From contig NZ_AAYN02000002.1 in assembly GCF_000169535.1 (NCBI RefSeq), positions 372,001 to 436,000 on the forward strand: a stretch of 64,000 nucleotides of DNA, given 5' to 3'. Shown one piece after another: positions 36,248 through 47,376 of the stretch. The notes beneath the pieces are model-generated. The model saw only the letters and a program-made list of their open reading frames with translations. It did no database searches and had not been told where the DNA came from. Position numbers and translations under genes: made by a program. Source of the DNA: Ureaplasma urealyticum serovar 8 str. ATCC 27618 (GTDB taxonomy: Bacteria; Bacillota_I; Bacilli_A; Mycoplasmatales; Mycoplasmoidaceae). Within the stretch, counting starts at the first letter, position 1. Each line of letters begins with the position of its first letter.

Positions 36248-37882
36248 ATGAAATATAAAAGAATTTGAATTACTTCAATAGCTTCTATTGCTTTTATAAC
36301 AACTATTGTAAGTACAACTACAGCTTGTAGTAAAGTTAATAATGAAGTTAAGTCTTCAAATGACATTTTTAAACAAATATTACCAACTAAAGAAGAACTT
36401 ACAAATTTAATTAAAAGACGTAAGGATTGAGCTAATGATTTACAAGTTTATTTTGAGGGTGGAAAGTCTGCTTCAGGAAAAGAATTTGAGCGAATTCAAA
36501 CTTTAGCAACAAATGCAAGTATATATTATCAAAAGAACCAAAAAATTGCTATGACGCGTGATTCTGGCTCATTATGTCAAGATGATGCCGCATATTCATT
36601 TGGAATTGCACCAGATATTTCTAATTATCGTTGAAAAGCAGGTGATGTAGAAGAAGTTGTACCACATTATTTATCTTACCTTTATAATCCTAAATTAACT
36701 AAAGGTATGGAACTTAAAGGTGTTAAAGCAGAAACATTAGCTGCTGAGAATGTAGGTACTTTATTTATTGCAGATTTTAAATTTGGAAATTATAAAACTA
36801 ATTTTTTAGATAAAAATAAAATAGGTGGAATTGTTATGCAGTCACGATCATCAGGTTTGCCTTCAAAAACACCAGCTTTATTCATGCCTAATTGGTTATT
36901 TGGTAAAAATAACCCTTATTTAGAGACTGACGTTAACGCTTCAGCTGGAATTACAGATTTTTTTGTTGATCCATATGATGGCTTAATCTTTACAGGTAAA
37001 ACCTTAGATCGCATTTATGATGCAAAAAAATTTGATAATGTTAATAAAGCGGTTATTGATGGTAAAAGCAATTTTCAAACATTTACAGATTATGCAAAAG
37101 CAATTGTTAGTGTTGTACGAAAGAATGTTTCGAATTGAGCTAAACAACATAGTTATTGAAAAAATAAAACTGTTGTTATGACAATGCCAAACGTAATGAA
37201 AGGAGCACGAATTATTGATCCTAATTTTAGTAAAGATGATTTACTATTCTTAGGTAATATTTTTATTCCACAACCTGTTTATTTTCCAATTTTATATGCA
37301 GACCAGAATGATGAATATACACCTGGATTAGGAGCTAAATTTCCTATTCCTAAAAAAGATATAAATGAAGTTCAACGCTATGTAGATAATTGAGGTTGAA
37401 TAGGTGGAGCAATTTTAAGTGATGCTACTAATCCTGATGCTGCAAAACGTGTTGGTCCAACATTGGGTGAAGCTTTTGAAGGAACGGTTGATAAAGTAAT
37501 TTATTCATATAATGAATATTTAATTAAAGGATATAAACCAGGAACAGCAGAAGGTGAAGCTATAATTAAAAAATTCGAAGCTAATTTAGCAAAATATGTA
37601 AATAGTTTAGATATAAATACAAAAAATAGTTTTAATCCTACAAGGATTTTAAAAGAAAAGCCAGTGGTAGGTAAAAACTTTTTTATCGAAAGAAAAGGTA
37701 ATATTTACGATGCTAATTATGGATTTATAGGTCAAAAAACTATGGTTAATATTTTAAATCGTTGAATGAATGGTGAAAATAGTCCAGAAGTTGATTTGGG
37801 TATTCCTAATTTTACTAAGGATAATGTTAAACATTTACGTGCTTTTAAAGATGAATTAAATGTTAAAAATACTGATGAATAA
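36248..37882 (+). CDS. Lipoprotein, candidate substrate-binding protein (paralog 3)
   Basis: 544 residues, lipoprotein signal ending TTTAC (Cys near residue 27). All family blocks are intact (RDSGSLCQDDAAYSFGIAPD, FTGKTLDRIYDAKKF, PGLGAKFPIP, EKPVVGKNFFIERK). It stands behind the terminator of the permease operon with its own Shine-Dalgarno-like AAAGAA and may have its own promoter. Long tracts are nearly identical to paralog 4. Function inferred from context. Confidence 0.8.
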
Positions 37883-37885
37883 TAA

Positions 37886-37925
37886 AAATTTTACGCATTG
37901 GAAGTTTTTATGCATAAATTTTTTA
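37886..37925 (+). terminator. Probable terminator after paralog 3
   Basis: Imperfect stem: AAAAATTTTACGCAT pairs with ATGCATAAATTTTT with one bulge, then T-rich sequence. Confidence 0.55.
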
Positions 37926-37974
37926 AATTTATTAATTAATCATTTAAACTTAAAAAAGGAATTACTAAAAATAT

Positions 37975-39609
37975 ATGAAGTTGAAGTTTAAAAAAATCTT
38001 ATTATCTATATCAACTAGTTTAATAATTTTATCATCAATTATCACAATTGCTGCATGTAGCAATCAAGTAAAATCTAAAACAAATTTTTCAAAAACAACA
38101 CCAACTTTAGAAGAATTGACTGAGCTTAAAAAAAGAGAAGAAGCATGAAAAGCTGATTTAGAAGTTTATTTTGAAGGTGGAGTAAGTAAGTCAGGAAAAA
38201 AATTTAATCGAATTGAAACTTTATCATCAAAAGCTAGTTCTTATTATCAAAAAAACCAAAAAATTGCGGTTACTAATGATTCTAGTTCGTTATGTCAAGA
38301 TGATGCACTATATGCATTTGGAATCGCACCTGATTATTCTGGCTTTCGTTGAAAAACAAGCGAACTTGAAGAAGTACATCCTCATTATTTAAATTATTTA
38401 TACAACTCTAAACTAACAAAGGGAATGAATTTCACAGGTAAAGGAGCATTACCAGAAAATTTTGCTAAATTAAATGTGGGTACATTATTTATTGCTGATT
38501 TTAAATTCAATAAGTATAAAGAAAATTTTTTAGATAAAAATGAAATCGGTGGTGTAGCAATGCAATCACGATCATCAAGTTTGCCTTCAAAAACACCGGC
38601 CTTATTCATGCCTAGCTGGTTGTTTGGTAAAAATAATCCTTATTTAGAAACTAATGTTAATGCTTCAGCTGGAATTACAGATTTTTTTGTTGATCCATAT
38701 GATGGCTTAATCTTTACAGGTAAAACCTTAGATCGCATTTATGATGCAAAAAAATTTGATAATGTTAATAAAGCGGTTATTGATGGTAAAAGCAATTTTC
38801 AAACATTTACAGATTATGCTAATGTTGCTGTAAAAGCTGTTCGAAAAAGAGTTTCACAATGAGCAAAACAAAATAATAAATGAAAAGATAAAACAACGGT
38901 TATGATTAGTCCTGATGTAATGCCAAATGGTCGAATTGTAGATCCAAACATTACTAAAGAAGATTTATTACATTTAAGTAATTTTTTTATTACCCAACCC
39001 GTTTATTTACCAATTTTATATGCTGATCAAAATCATCCTTATACACCTGGAATGGGTTGTAAATTCCCTATTCCTAAAAAACACTTAGAAGATGTACAAA
39101 AATATATTGATAATTGAGGTTGAATAGGCGGTGCAATATTATCATCTAGTGCAGAAAATCCTGATGCTGCAAAACGTGTTGGTCCAACATTGGGTGAAGC
39201 TTTTGAAGGAACGGTTGATAAAGTAATTTATTCATATAATTAATATTTAATTAAAGGATATAAACCAGGAACAGCAGAAGGTGAAGCTATAATTAAAAAA
39301 TTCGAAGCTAATTTAGCAAAATATGTAAATAGTTTAGATATAAATACAAAAAATAGTTTTAATCCTACAAGGATTTTAAAAGAAAAGCCAGTTGTTGGTA
39401 AAAATTTCTTTATTGAACGTGAAGGAACATTCTGCGATGGTTGTTATGGTTTTATGGGTCAAAAAACAATTGTTAATATTTTAAATCGTTGAATGAATGG
39501 TGAAAATAGTCCAGAAGTTGATTTGGGTATTCCTAATTTTACTAAGGATAATGTTAAACATTTACGTGCTTTTAAAGATGAATTAAATGTTAAAAATACT
39601 GATGAATAA
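37975..39609 (+). pseudogene. Lipoprotein paralog 4 with premature stop (codon 423 of 545)
   Basis: Same length and layout as paralog 3 (544 residues if read through), lipoprotein signal ending IAAC. An in-frame TAA at 39241-39243 replaces the GAA found at the same place in paralog 3 (SYNEYL becomes SYN-stop-YL). Downstream the frame stays open to TAA 39607-39609, so this is a single G-to-T nonsense change. The otherwise invariant motif DSGSLxQDDAAYSFGIAPD is also altered here (NDSSSLCQDDALYAFGIAPD), consistent with relaxed constraint. A truncated 422-residue lipoprotein might still be made. Confidence 0.88.
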
Positions 39610-39624
39610 TCCTTCGTAATTATA

Positions 39625-39676
39625 AAAATGTGAATTATTTCTTTATATTTATAAGAAAGCGTTCACATTTTATTTA
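39625..39676 (+). terminator. Terminator after paralog 4
   Basis: Ten-base stem AAAATGTGAA (39625-39634) with TTCACATTTT (39662-39671) and T-rich 3' side. Confidence 0.75.
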
Positions 39677-39765
39677 TTATTTTTAGAGTTTATCTAAAAA
39701 TTTAATTCTTACAAAAAGAATTAAAGTAGAATATATATTAGTTTTATAAAAATAAGGATTAATTA

Positions 39766-40290
39766 ATGAAAAATAAGTATTTTAGAAAAAGTAAATTTTG
39801 GTTATTAATACCAATAAGTTTTATAAGTCTTGGAAGTATTACATTAGTTGCTACTGCTTGTGTAAAGAAAAATTTTTATCCTAATACATTTGCAGATGAT
39901 CAGATTTATATCACTAAGAATAATGAAAAAACTGTTAAGTTTCGTATTAGTCGTAATGATGAAGAAAATAAAAAGTATTTTAAAGATGATCTTAAATGAA
40001 ATACTTTCATTAATAAACTTAAAAAAACTTATATTAATGTTGAAACTGTTATTCCAAAAGAAAACGCAAAACAAAATATTAAGCAACAAGATTTATGCAT
40101 GCGCGCATTACCTGTACAAGTTTTAAGTAATAATAAATATGTTGATATTTACGTAAAGATTCCTGTTTTATTAGCTAATACTAAAATGTTAGTTGTTGGT
40201 GATGATTTACTAAAATCATTTTATTTTGATACAGATAACTTAATAATGAATGCTAAACATTTTCAACCAATTCCTATCAAAATGCTTTAG
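39766..40290 (+). CDS. Short lipoprotein
   Basis: 174 residues. The signal peptide ends VATAC (Cys near residue 32) exactly like paralog 1, but the mature part (KNNEKTVKFRISRN and later VDIYVKIPVLLANTKMLVV) is unrelated to the large lipoproteins and looks beta-rich. One TGA is read as Trp. AAGGA precedes the ATG. It is the last gene of the uptake locus, converging on gapN. Function unknown. Confidence 0.75.
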
Positions 40291-40294
40291 TTTG

Positions 40295-40342
40295 TTAATA
40301 AATAAAAACCTCTTTTTAAAGAAAGAGGTTTTTATTTATTAA
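40295..40342 (+). terminator. Bidirectional terminator between the lipoprotein gene and gapN
   Basis: Very long stem: 16 perfect pairs at 40300-40315 with 40322-40337, extending outward by five more A-T pairs, around a six-base loop. T-runs on both strands. The outer part overlaps the gapN stop codon. Confidence 0.92.
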
Positions 40343-41759
40343 TGATTATTCCTTTGATTGTTGTCATTGATAAAATTGCATCAACAATACCTTGAATACC
40401 AAATCCAGAATCTTTAACACCAAAAAAAGGTAAAATATCTGGACCACGTGAACTTGATTTATTAATGTTAATTGTTCCTGATTCAATTTGTAAAGCTAAT
40501 TGTTCAATACTTGCATAATTTGTTGTAAAAATACAAGCTTGTAAACCATATTGTGATTGATTAATTAAATCAATAGCTTCTTGTATACTATTATAAGTTA
40601 TAATTGGTAAAATAGGACCGAATGGTTCTTCTCAAGCTACGCGCATTTCTTTTGTAACATTATCAATTACTAAAGGATGCAAAAGGTTATTTTTTTCATT
40701 ATAAACGATTTTTTGGTGTACTATTGCTCCTTTTTTGATTGCATCCTCAACTAATGATAAGTTATATTTTAATGAATTAGAATTAATTAATGGAGTAATT
40801 ATGGGATTTTGTTGTGGTAAACCGACTGTTAAAGCGTCAACTTTTTTGTTAATTAAATTAACTAATAAATCATGATTTTTATGCGAAACAAATACTCGTT
40901 TGATTGCAGTACATCTTTGCCCGCTAAAGCCATAAGCACCTTTAACTATTTCATTAGCAGCTAGTTCAAAATCCGCATCATCTAAAACAAGGGCTGGATC
41001 TTTTCCTCCTAATTCTAAAACTAAAGAAATCTTTGATGTTATTTCAGCAATATGATTGCCTACTTTAGGTCCGCCCGTAAAGCTAATCGCTTTAACATAT
41101 TTATTAGTAACTAGTAGATCACCTGTTATACGTGCTTCAGTTGTTAAGCAGTTAACAACTCCTTTTGGAAAACCTACTTCATGAACTAATTCACTAATTC
41201 GAATACCAATTAATGAACCTTGTGTTGATGGTTTATAAACTAAACTATTACCAGAAACTAATGCTGGTGCTAATTTTGAAATCAATAAGTTAATAGGATA
41301 ATTAAAAGGACAAATTGCTAAAACAACACCAACTGGAATACGATAATATGTTGCCACTTTGTTTTTAACATGGTGAACTGTTTCATCAAAAATAATTGGT
41401 TTTTGCATTAATTTTTGATACTCAAAAACTGTTTCGCGTAAATAATCAGCACTTCGTTCAACTTCAATTAGGCTATCTTTTAATCCTTTTGCAATTTCAG
41501 TACTAATAATTTGTGCTAATTCTTGTTTGTGTTTGTCTAGTTTATCTGCTAATTTTAAAAGCAAATCACAACGACACTCTATTGTTGTGTCTTTAAATTT
41601 TAAATATGCTTTATGAGCATTTTCAAAAATAGTATTAATTTCATTTTCATCATGAATGTTAGGAACATAAGCAATAATTTGATTATTAGATGGATTATAA
41701 ACTGCTAGTTTTTCTTTAGCATCAACAAATGCTCCATTAATTAATGTTTTATAGTTCAA
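40332..41759 (-). CDS. gapN: NADP-dependent non-phosphorylating glyceraldehyde-3-phosphate dehydrogenase
   Basis: Oxidises glyceraldehyde-3-phosphate to 3-phosphoglycerate and yields NADPH. 475 residues, aldehyde dehydrogenase superfamily: PFNYPINLLISKLAPAL cofactor segment, the base Glu in LELGGKD (residue 249) and the nucleophile Cys in GFSGQRCTAIKRV (residue 283). Length and the RCTAIKRV context match GapN rather than general aldehyde dehydrogenases. The start is TTG at 41759, nine bases after a GGGAGG Shine-Dalgarno. It lies 31 bases after asnA on the same strand. Confidence 0.9.
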
Positions 41760-41790
41760 ATTAAAAACCTCCCTTATTATTTAAATTAAA

Positions 41791-42780
41791 TTATAGTAAT
41801 TTAATTCCTTTTTTTAACAATTCATCTTTATATTCATTTGGTCAAACTGAAACTTGTACCTCACCTATGTGTTTTTTGTTTAATAAAAACATACACAAAC
41901 GACTTTGGCCGATTCCTCCACCAATCGTTTGGGGTAGTTGATCATTTAAAATCATTTGATGATAAAAATTATTTTCTTGATCATTTTTTAAATTAGCAAA
42001 ATTTGTTTGCTTAATAAAATCTTGTTTGCTAACACGAATTCCCATTGATGATAACTCAATGGCTTGATCATTTAATTTATGATAAACAATTAAATCACCA
42101 TTTAAATTTCAATTATCATATTCAGGCGATCTTATTGATTGAATATAACCTGATTTTAGTGGATATCCAATTTGGTATATAAAGATTGCTTGATGCATTT
42201 TTGCAAACTCATACTCACGTTGAGACGGTGTTAAATGTGGATATAAATCTTCTAGTTCTTGCGAACCAATAAAAGTAATACTATCTGGTAAAATAATTTG
42301 TTTTGGATTATATAATTGATCAATTTCTAATTGAACAGTTTTAATTGTTGAATAGATTTTATTAACGATCGATTTTAAAAAATCTAAGGTACAATCTTGT
42401 TTATTAATTAAAATTTCTCAATCTCATTGATCAACGTAAATACTATGAATTTCATCGATATCATCATCTGCACGAATCGCATTCATGTCAGTGTATAAAC
42501 CTTCATATAAACTAAAACCATAATCTAATAAAGCTAAACGTTTTCATTTTGCTAGTGATTGAACAATTTCAAGGGTTTTATTTAATTTTTTAGCATAAAA
42601 ACTTACTGCTTTTTGTTTATGGTCCAAATGATCATTTAGACCTGATTGTCCCTCAACAAATAATGGTGCTGTTACACGTGAAAGATTTAAATTTTTAGCA
42701 AAATACTTTTGAAAACGATTTTTAATTTCTACAATTGCTTTTTGCGTTTGATTAATTTTAGCTTTTTGTAATTGACCCAC
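41791..42780 (-). CDS. asnA: Aspartate-ammonia ligase
   Basis: Makes asparagine from aspartate, ammonia and ATP. 329 residues with class-II-synthetase-like fold: [20 protein letters not shown] near the N-terminus, [24 protein letters not shown] in the middle (quoted by its ends: MNAIR and DQWDWE), and [14 protein letters not shown] near the C-terminus. The start is GTG 42780 behind AAGGAG; it overlaps the end of pgsA by 23 bases. Several TGA codons are read as Trp. Being in one operon with asnS, it can supply asparagine for tRNA charging. Confidence 0.95.
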
Positions 42781-43414
42781 GTTTTTTAACTCCTTTGTAA
42801 AAATCAATGTAGTAAATAATAGCACTAACTATAGATAATGATGTTGCAAAAAATAAAGGAATATTAAATAAATAAACGTTTTTTCATGATGAAGTTAAGC
42901 TTAGTAAAAACAAAATAAAACAAATGCTAATAAATAATAAAATTGATTTAATTTTGCCAAAAATATTTGCTGGAATAATGATTTTTTTACTTGAAGCAAA
43001 CATTCGTAAACCATCAATAAAAATATCTCTTAAGATATTAATGATTGTTAAATAAGCTAACGCTGTATGATCTAGTGTTAAACAAATTAAAACACCATTA
43101 ACAAGGATTTTATCAGAAATAGGATCTAAAATTTTTCCTAAATTTGAAACTAAATTGTATTTACGAGCAATATATCCATCTAAGAAATCAGAAAAAGCGG
43201 CAATAATAAAAATGGTTGTCGCACTTAAACGTAATGCACTAATATTGGCATCTAAAACTTCATAGACAATATTTAAATTTTTTGTGTAAAAATCAACCAA
43301 TAATAAGATAATACAAATAAGTGCTAAAAAAATTCTAAAGATAGTGATGATATTAGGAATGTTTCTAAAAAAAGGAGATGTTAAGATGTTTTTTTTAAAA
43401 TTCAATTTGGCCAT
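42758..43414 (-). CDS. pgsA: CDP-diacylglycerol-glycerol-3-phosphate phosphatidyltransferase
   Basis: Makes phosphatidylglycerol phosphate. 218 residues, about five TM segments, with the CDP-alcohol phosphotransferase motif D-x2-D-G-x2-A-R-x8-G-x3-D-x3-D seen in [12 protein letters not shown] and [11 protein letters not shown]. The start overlaps the end of asnS by 20 bases; its own end overlaps asnA by 23 bases. One TGA is read as Trp; stop is TAA 42758-42760. Confidence 0.93.
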
Positions 43415-44759
43415 GACTTCGTGGAAATGGAATTGTATCTTTAATATTATTAACTCCTGTTACATACATCACTAAACGTTCAAAACCAATTCCAAAACCT
43501 GATGACATATAATATCCAAAACGACGTAAATCTAAATATCATTGTAAACTTTCAATTGGCATTTTTAATTCTTGACATCGTTTCAATAATTTTTCATAAT
43601 TATCTTCACGTTGTGAACCACCTACTAATTCACCAACACCTGGAATTAGTAAATCTGTTGAAGCTACAGTTTGTTGATCATCATTTAATTTCATATAAAA
43701 TGCTTTAATATCTTTTGGATAATTTTGTAAGAAAACAGGTCCTTGATGATAAGTTTCGCACATATATCTTTCATGTTCTGAACCTAAATCCATTCCAAAA
43801 AAGATTTCATTATCTTCGAATTGATGACCACTTTTAACAGCATCAGCTAGAATTTTAACTGCATCTTTATATTCAATACGTTCAAACTTAGAATCAACAA
43901 CTTTTTGAAGTTTTTTAATTAAATTTTCATCGTTTCTTTGTGCTAAAAATTCTAATTCTTGTTGATTTTTTTCTAAAACAGCCTTAATAACATGTTTAAT
44001 TAAATTTTCAACAATATCTTGCATACCTTTTAAATCAACAAAAGCCATTTCTGGTTCAATCATTCAAAATTCAGCTAAATGACGATTTGTGTGCGATTTT
44101 TCAGCTCTAAAAGTAGGGCCAAATGTATATACATTACCAAAAGCTTGTGCGTATGCTTCAGCTTGTAATTGCCCTGTTACCGATAAATGAGTTTGTTTAC
44201 CAAAGAATTCTTCATTATCAAATTTTTGAATACTAAAAGTTTCCCCTGCTCCTTCAGCATCATTTCCTGTAAACAATGGTGCAGCTAATCAACTATATTC
44301 GTTTTGATTCATAAATTCATGAACTGCAAAAGCAAGTGTTGCTCGCACTTTCATAATGGCATGAAATAAATTTGTTCTTGGTCTTAAATGGGCATTTAAA
44401 CGCAATGTTTCTAAACTTAAATCATTATTTGATAATAAAAAATCTTCATCACTTTGTTTTAAAATTTGAGCATTTAATACTTCTAGTTCTAATGGTTGTT
44501 TAGCTGTTGGAGTTAATTTAATTACACCTTCAATAGCAACTGCTGCTCACATTCGTGCCGCAGTTATTTCTTCATAATTACTAATTTTATCAACACGATA
44601 TACAGCTTGTAAATTTGTTAGAGAACTTCCATCATTTAAAACTAAAAAACCAATTTTTTTTGAATCACGATTTGAACGAACTCAAGCTTTAATTTGTACT
44701 TTTTGACCTTCAAGTTTTGTATAATCTTGATCAAAAATCTCTTTAATTTTTAATTGCAT
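43395..44759 (-). CDS. asnS: Asparaginyl-tRNA synthetase
   Basis: Class II synthetase, 454 residues. N-terminal OB-fold anticodon domain ([18 protein letters not shown]), motif 2 in [20 protein letters not shown], and motif 3 in [27 protein letters not shown] is also typical of AsnRS. Two TGA codons are read as Trp. Start ATG 44759; an in-frame ATG four codons upstream is possible but sits too close to the AAAGG tract. It heads the leftward operon asnS-pgsA-asnA-gapN. Confidence 0.95.
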
Positions 44760-44807
44760 ATATAAAATCATTACCTTTTTTTCTTTTTTAAATAATATAT
44801 AAATAAA

Positions 44808-44842
44808 AAAGCAAAACATCATTAGTTAATAAGTTTTGCTTT
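44808..44842 (-). terminator. Terminator of the 44853-45476 gene
   Basis: Ten-base stem AAAGCAAAAC (44808-44817) with GTTTTGCTTT (44833-44842); on the minus strand it ends in a T-run. Confidence 0.8.
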
Positions 44843-44852
44843 AAATTAGTTT

Positions 44853-45476
44853 TTATTGCTCGTTTTTTGCTTCTAGTTTTTGTTGCTTTTCAAGACGCTT
44901 TTGTTCACGTTGACGTTTTTTTTCTTCTTGTTGTTCATCAAAACGCTTTTCAGCAGCAACTTTATCTTGTTGAGTTTGTTTTACTAATTCAAAAATCTTT
45001 CAACCAGCATCTGACATACCATTGTTTTTCAAACGACGATATTTAACATATTTACCAGATTTAATTGGCGTTTTTAGTTCTCTTTCTTCTTTAATACTTT
45101 CTTGTTTATTAACTTGATTTTCTTGGTTAACATAAACAATTTTCTCAACAATTTTTTCAATTGGCTTTTCAACTTCAATAACTTTTTCAATATAAACAGG
45201 TTTTTCAACCTCAACAATTTTTGGATTGCTTAAATTTGTTAAATCATTTAAATCAACACGTAATTTAACAATTTGAGTTTCATGATTTAATGATACTTCT
45301 TGTTCATAAACATTATTAGTTTCATTAACATCACTATCATAATTTTCGTGTTCACAATAATGGTTGTATTCAATTGTTTTTAGTTTTCTTTTTAAATTAT
45401 CAACTTTATTAGCTAAATCACGAAGCTTTAATAATTCGCTAATTTGTGGATCATATTTTTTATTAGTTACAGACAT
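44853..45476 (-). CDS. Charged coiled-coil hypothetical protein
   Basis: 207 residues, no TM segment. A Val/Glu/Lys/Ile-rich stretch in the middle repeats VEKPxxxEKVIEVEKPIEKIVEK, and the C-terminus is a highly charged helix (QQEEKKRQREQKRLEKQQ). It resembles cytoskeleton-associated or structural proteins of mollicutes in composition only. ATG 45476 follows GGAGG. One TGA is read as Trp. Flanked by terminators, so it is probably monocistronic. Confidence 0.7.
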
Positions 45477-45615
45477 TTGTTCCTCCACTAAACGACTTGG
45501 ATATTTATATTTAAATATAACATTAAAATATTATTAAATATTAATAATTTTAACATAATATAGAGAATTGAAATGTGGTTATGATCTTCAATAATTAATA
45601 ATTTATGAAATTTAT

Positions 45616-47133
45616 TTATTCTTCATCATTTTCATCATCATTAAATTTTAATAAAAGTTTATTTGGATCAATTTTTCTAATTGTTAACCCATTGATTTTC
45701 TTTTTTAAAGTATTTAGTTTTTTGTTAATAATATCTCCAGCAGTTTCTTCAATACTTTCTGCTTTTTTAATAATAGCTTTTGAATCATCGATTATTTTTT
45801 TAGTTTTATCATTAATGTATTGTAGAGTGTTATCAATAATATCTTTTTTTAATTCTTCAAGATTTGTTTCAATTTTTGCACGATCTTCATATTTTATGAT
45901 TTGTGAATTAATTCTTGCTTTAAGAGTTGCAAAATTTCGAATCATATCAACTAATGGAATGAAATATTGAGGACGTACAGCAAACATATTTTCATATTCA
46001 TTAATTTTTTTAATTATAAAATGATCATCAGGTTCTAATTCGGTTACTAAAATTGCGTATTCAGATTTTTGATTAATGCGATCTTGATTTAATTTTTTAT
46101 AATGTACACTATTTTTTGTACCCTTTTGATTGTCATAAAATTCTGTTTTGGCCTCAATCGTTGCACTAAAGATTAATTTTTTATCATCATTTGATGTTTC
46201 TTTATCAAAAAATTCTAATAAAAAATCAGCTTTTTTACCATCAATCACCTCATTAATTTTAGTGAATGCCATATCAGGACATGAAAAAGAGTAAGTTTCA
46301 TCAAATTTATTTTTTAATCATTGTTCAAGTTCTTCACCAACAAGTTTGACATTTGATGATTTTTCACGTTTTAATTGTTCAATACCTTCTTTTAATTTAT
46401 CAATTTCGTTATTTTTTTTAGTTTCAAGATCCTTAATTTCAGCAGTTTTTTGATAGTTTCATTTTAATTTAGCATTTTCCATATCTTTTTCATGATTTTG
46501 AATAGATAGTTTTAATTTTTCTATTTCAAGATCTAAATCTCTTTTATCTTTAATAATTTTTTGATATTCATCACTTTCTTTAAAATTAACAATTGCCATT
46601 CTTTCAACATTATCTAATTTACTTTTTTGTTCAATAATAGTATTTTTTAGCGATTCTGTTTCTTCCTCAAATTTGTTTTTTAACTTTAATTTTATATTTT
46701 CAATTTCTTTTTTGTAGTTTTGTTCATTACTTTCAATTGTCTTATTTAAAGAATTAATTTTTTCTTGTGCTTTAATTAAACTTTTGTATTCATCACTATC
46801 TTTAAAATGAGCAATTGCTTTATCGCCTTCATTTTTTAATTTTTCTTTTAATTCATCACGTTGTTTTTCAAACTCATATCTTTGTTTAACTAATTCATTG
46901 TAATCACGATCATTAGCTATAAAATCATTTCTCCAATTTTGTTCTTCTTCTTCACGAATTTTTTTAATAAATTCATCACGTTGTTTTTCTAAATTTTGAT
47001 TAAAAGATTCATAAATAGTTGAATTTTCATCCTTAAAAACTAAAATTTCATTAGTATTGATTGGTTCAAGAATTTCAAATTCTAATTTTTCAATATTAAT
47101 TAATTTAATTTTTTTATTAGCAGTAGTTTTCAT
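45616..47133 (-). CDS. DUF2130 family protein
   Basis: 505 residues. The N-terminal ~300 residues are a long coiled coil rich in Glu, Lys and Asn, with two copies of a short phrase, AIAHFKDSDEYKSLIK and AIVNFKESDEYQKIIK. The C-terminal part has the DUF2130 pattern: LIFSATIEAKTEF, then VHYKKLNQDRINQKSEYAILVTEL and FAVRPQYFIPLVDMIRN. The EAK segment resembles the E-x-K half of PD-(D/E)XK-type folds, but nuclease activity is not shown. Two TGA Trp codons split the frame. AAAGGA lies upstream of ATG 47133. Confidence 0.8.
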
Positions 47134-47376
47134 AAACGACTCCTTTGCATTAATTCTTAGAGATCATACTTCTATTATAATGTGTTCTAAAAAAAGATGT
47201 CTTAAATAAATATTATTTTTTGATGCGTTAGTTAATAACTAGTATTTTATTTATAACTAAAATCTTAATCCTCATTTATTAATATAGATTAGTAAAACTC
47301 ACTTATTTTAAAAACTTTCGCGTTTTTCTTTGCTAAAATTAAAGATAAGTTTTTAAAAATTAAATTGGTGAAATTT

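Noticed and set aside
37975-39609. Stop at 39241 as a real gene end with a new gene behind it
   Set aside because: The frame after the stop continues paralog 3 residue by residue and has no start or Shine-Dalgarno of its own.
45605-45970. Open frame on the plus strand inside the DUF2130 gene
   Set aside because: Antisense to a clear family member, no Shine-Dalgarno, and its Ser/Phe/Ile-rich composition is what the complement of an Asp/Glu/Lys-rich gene produces.
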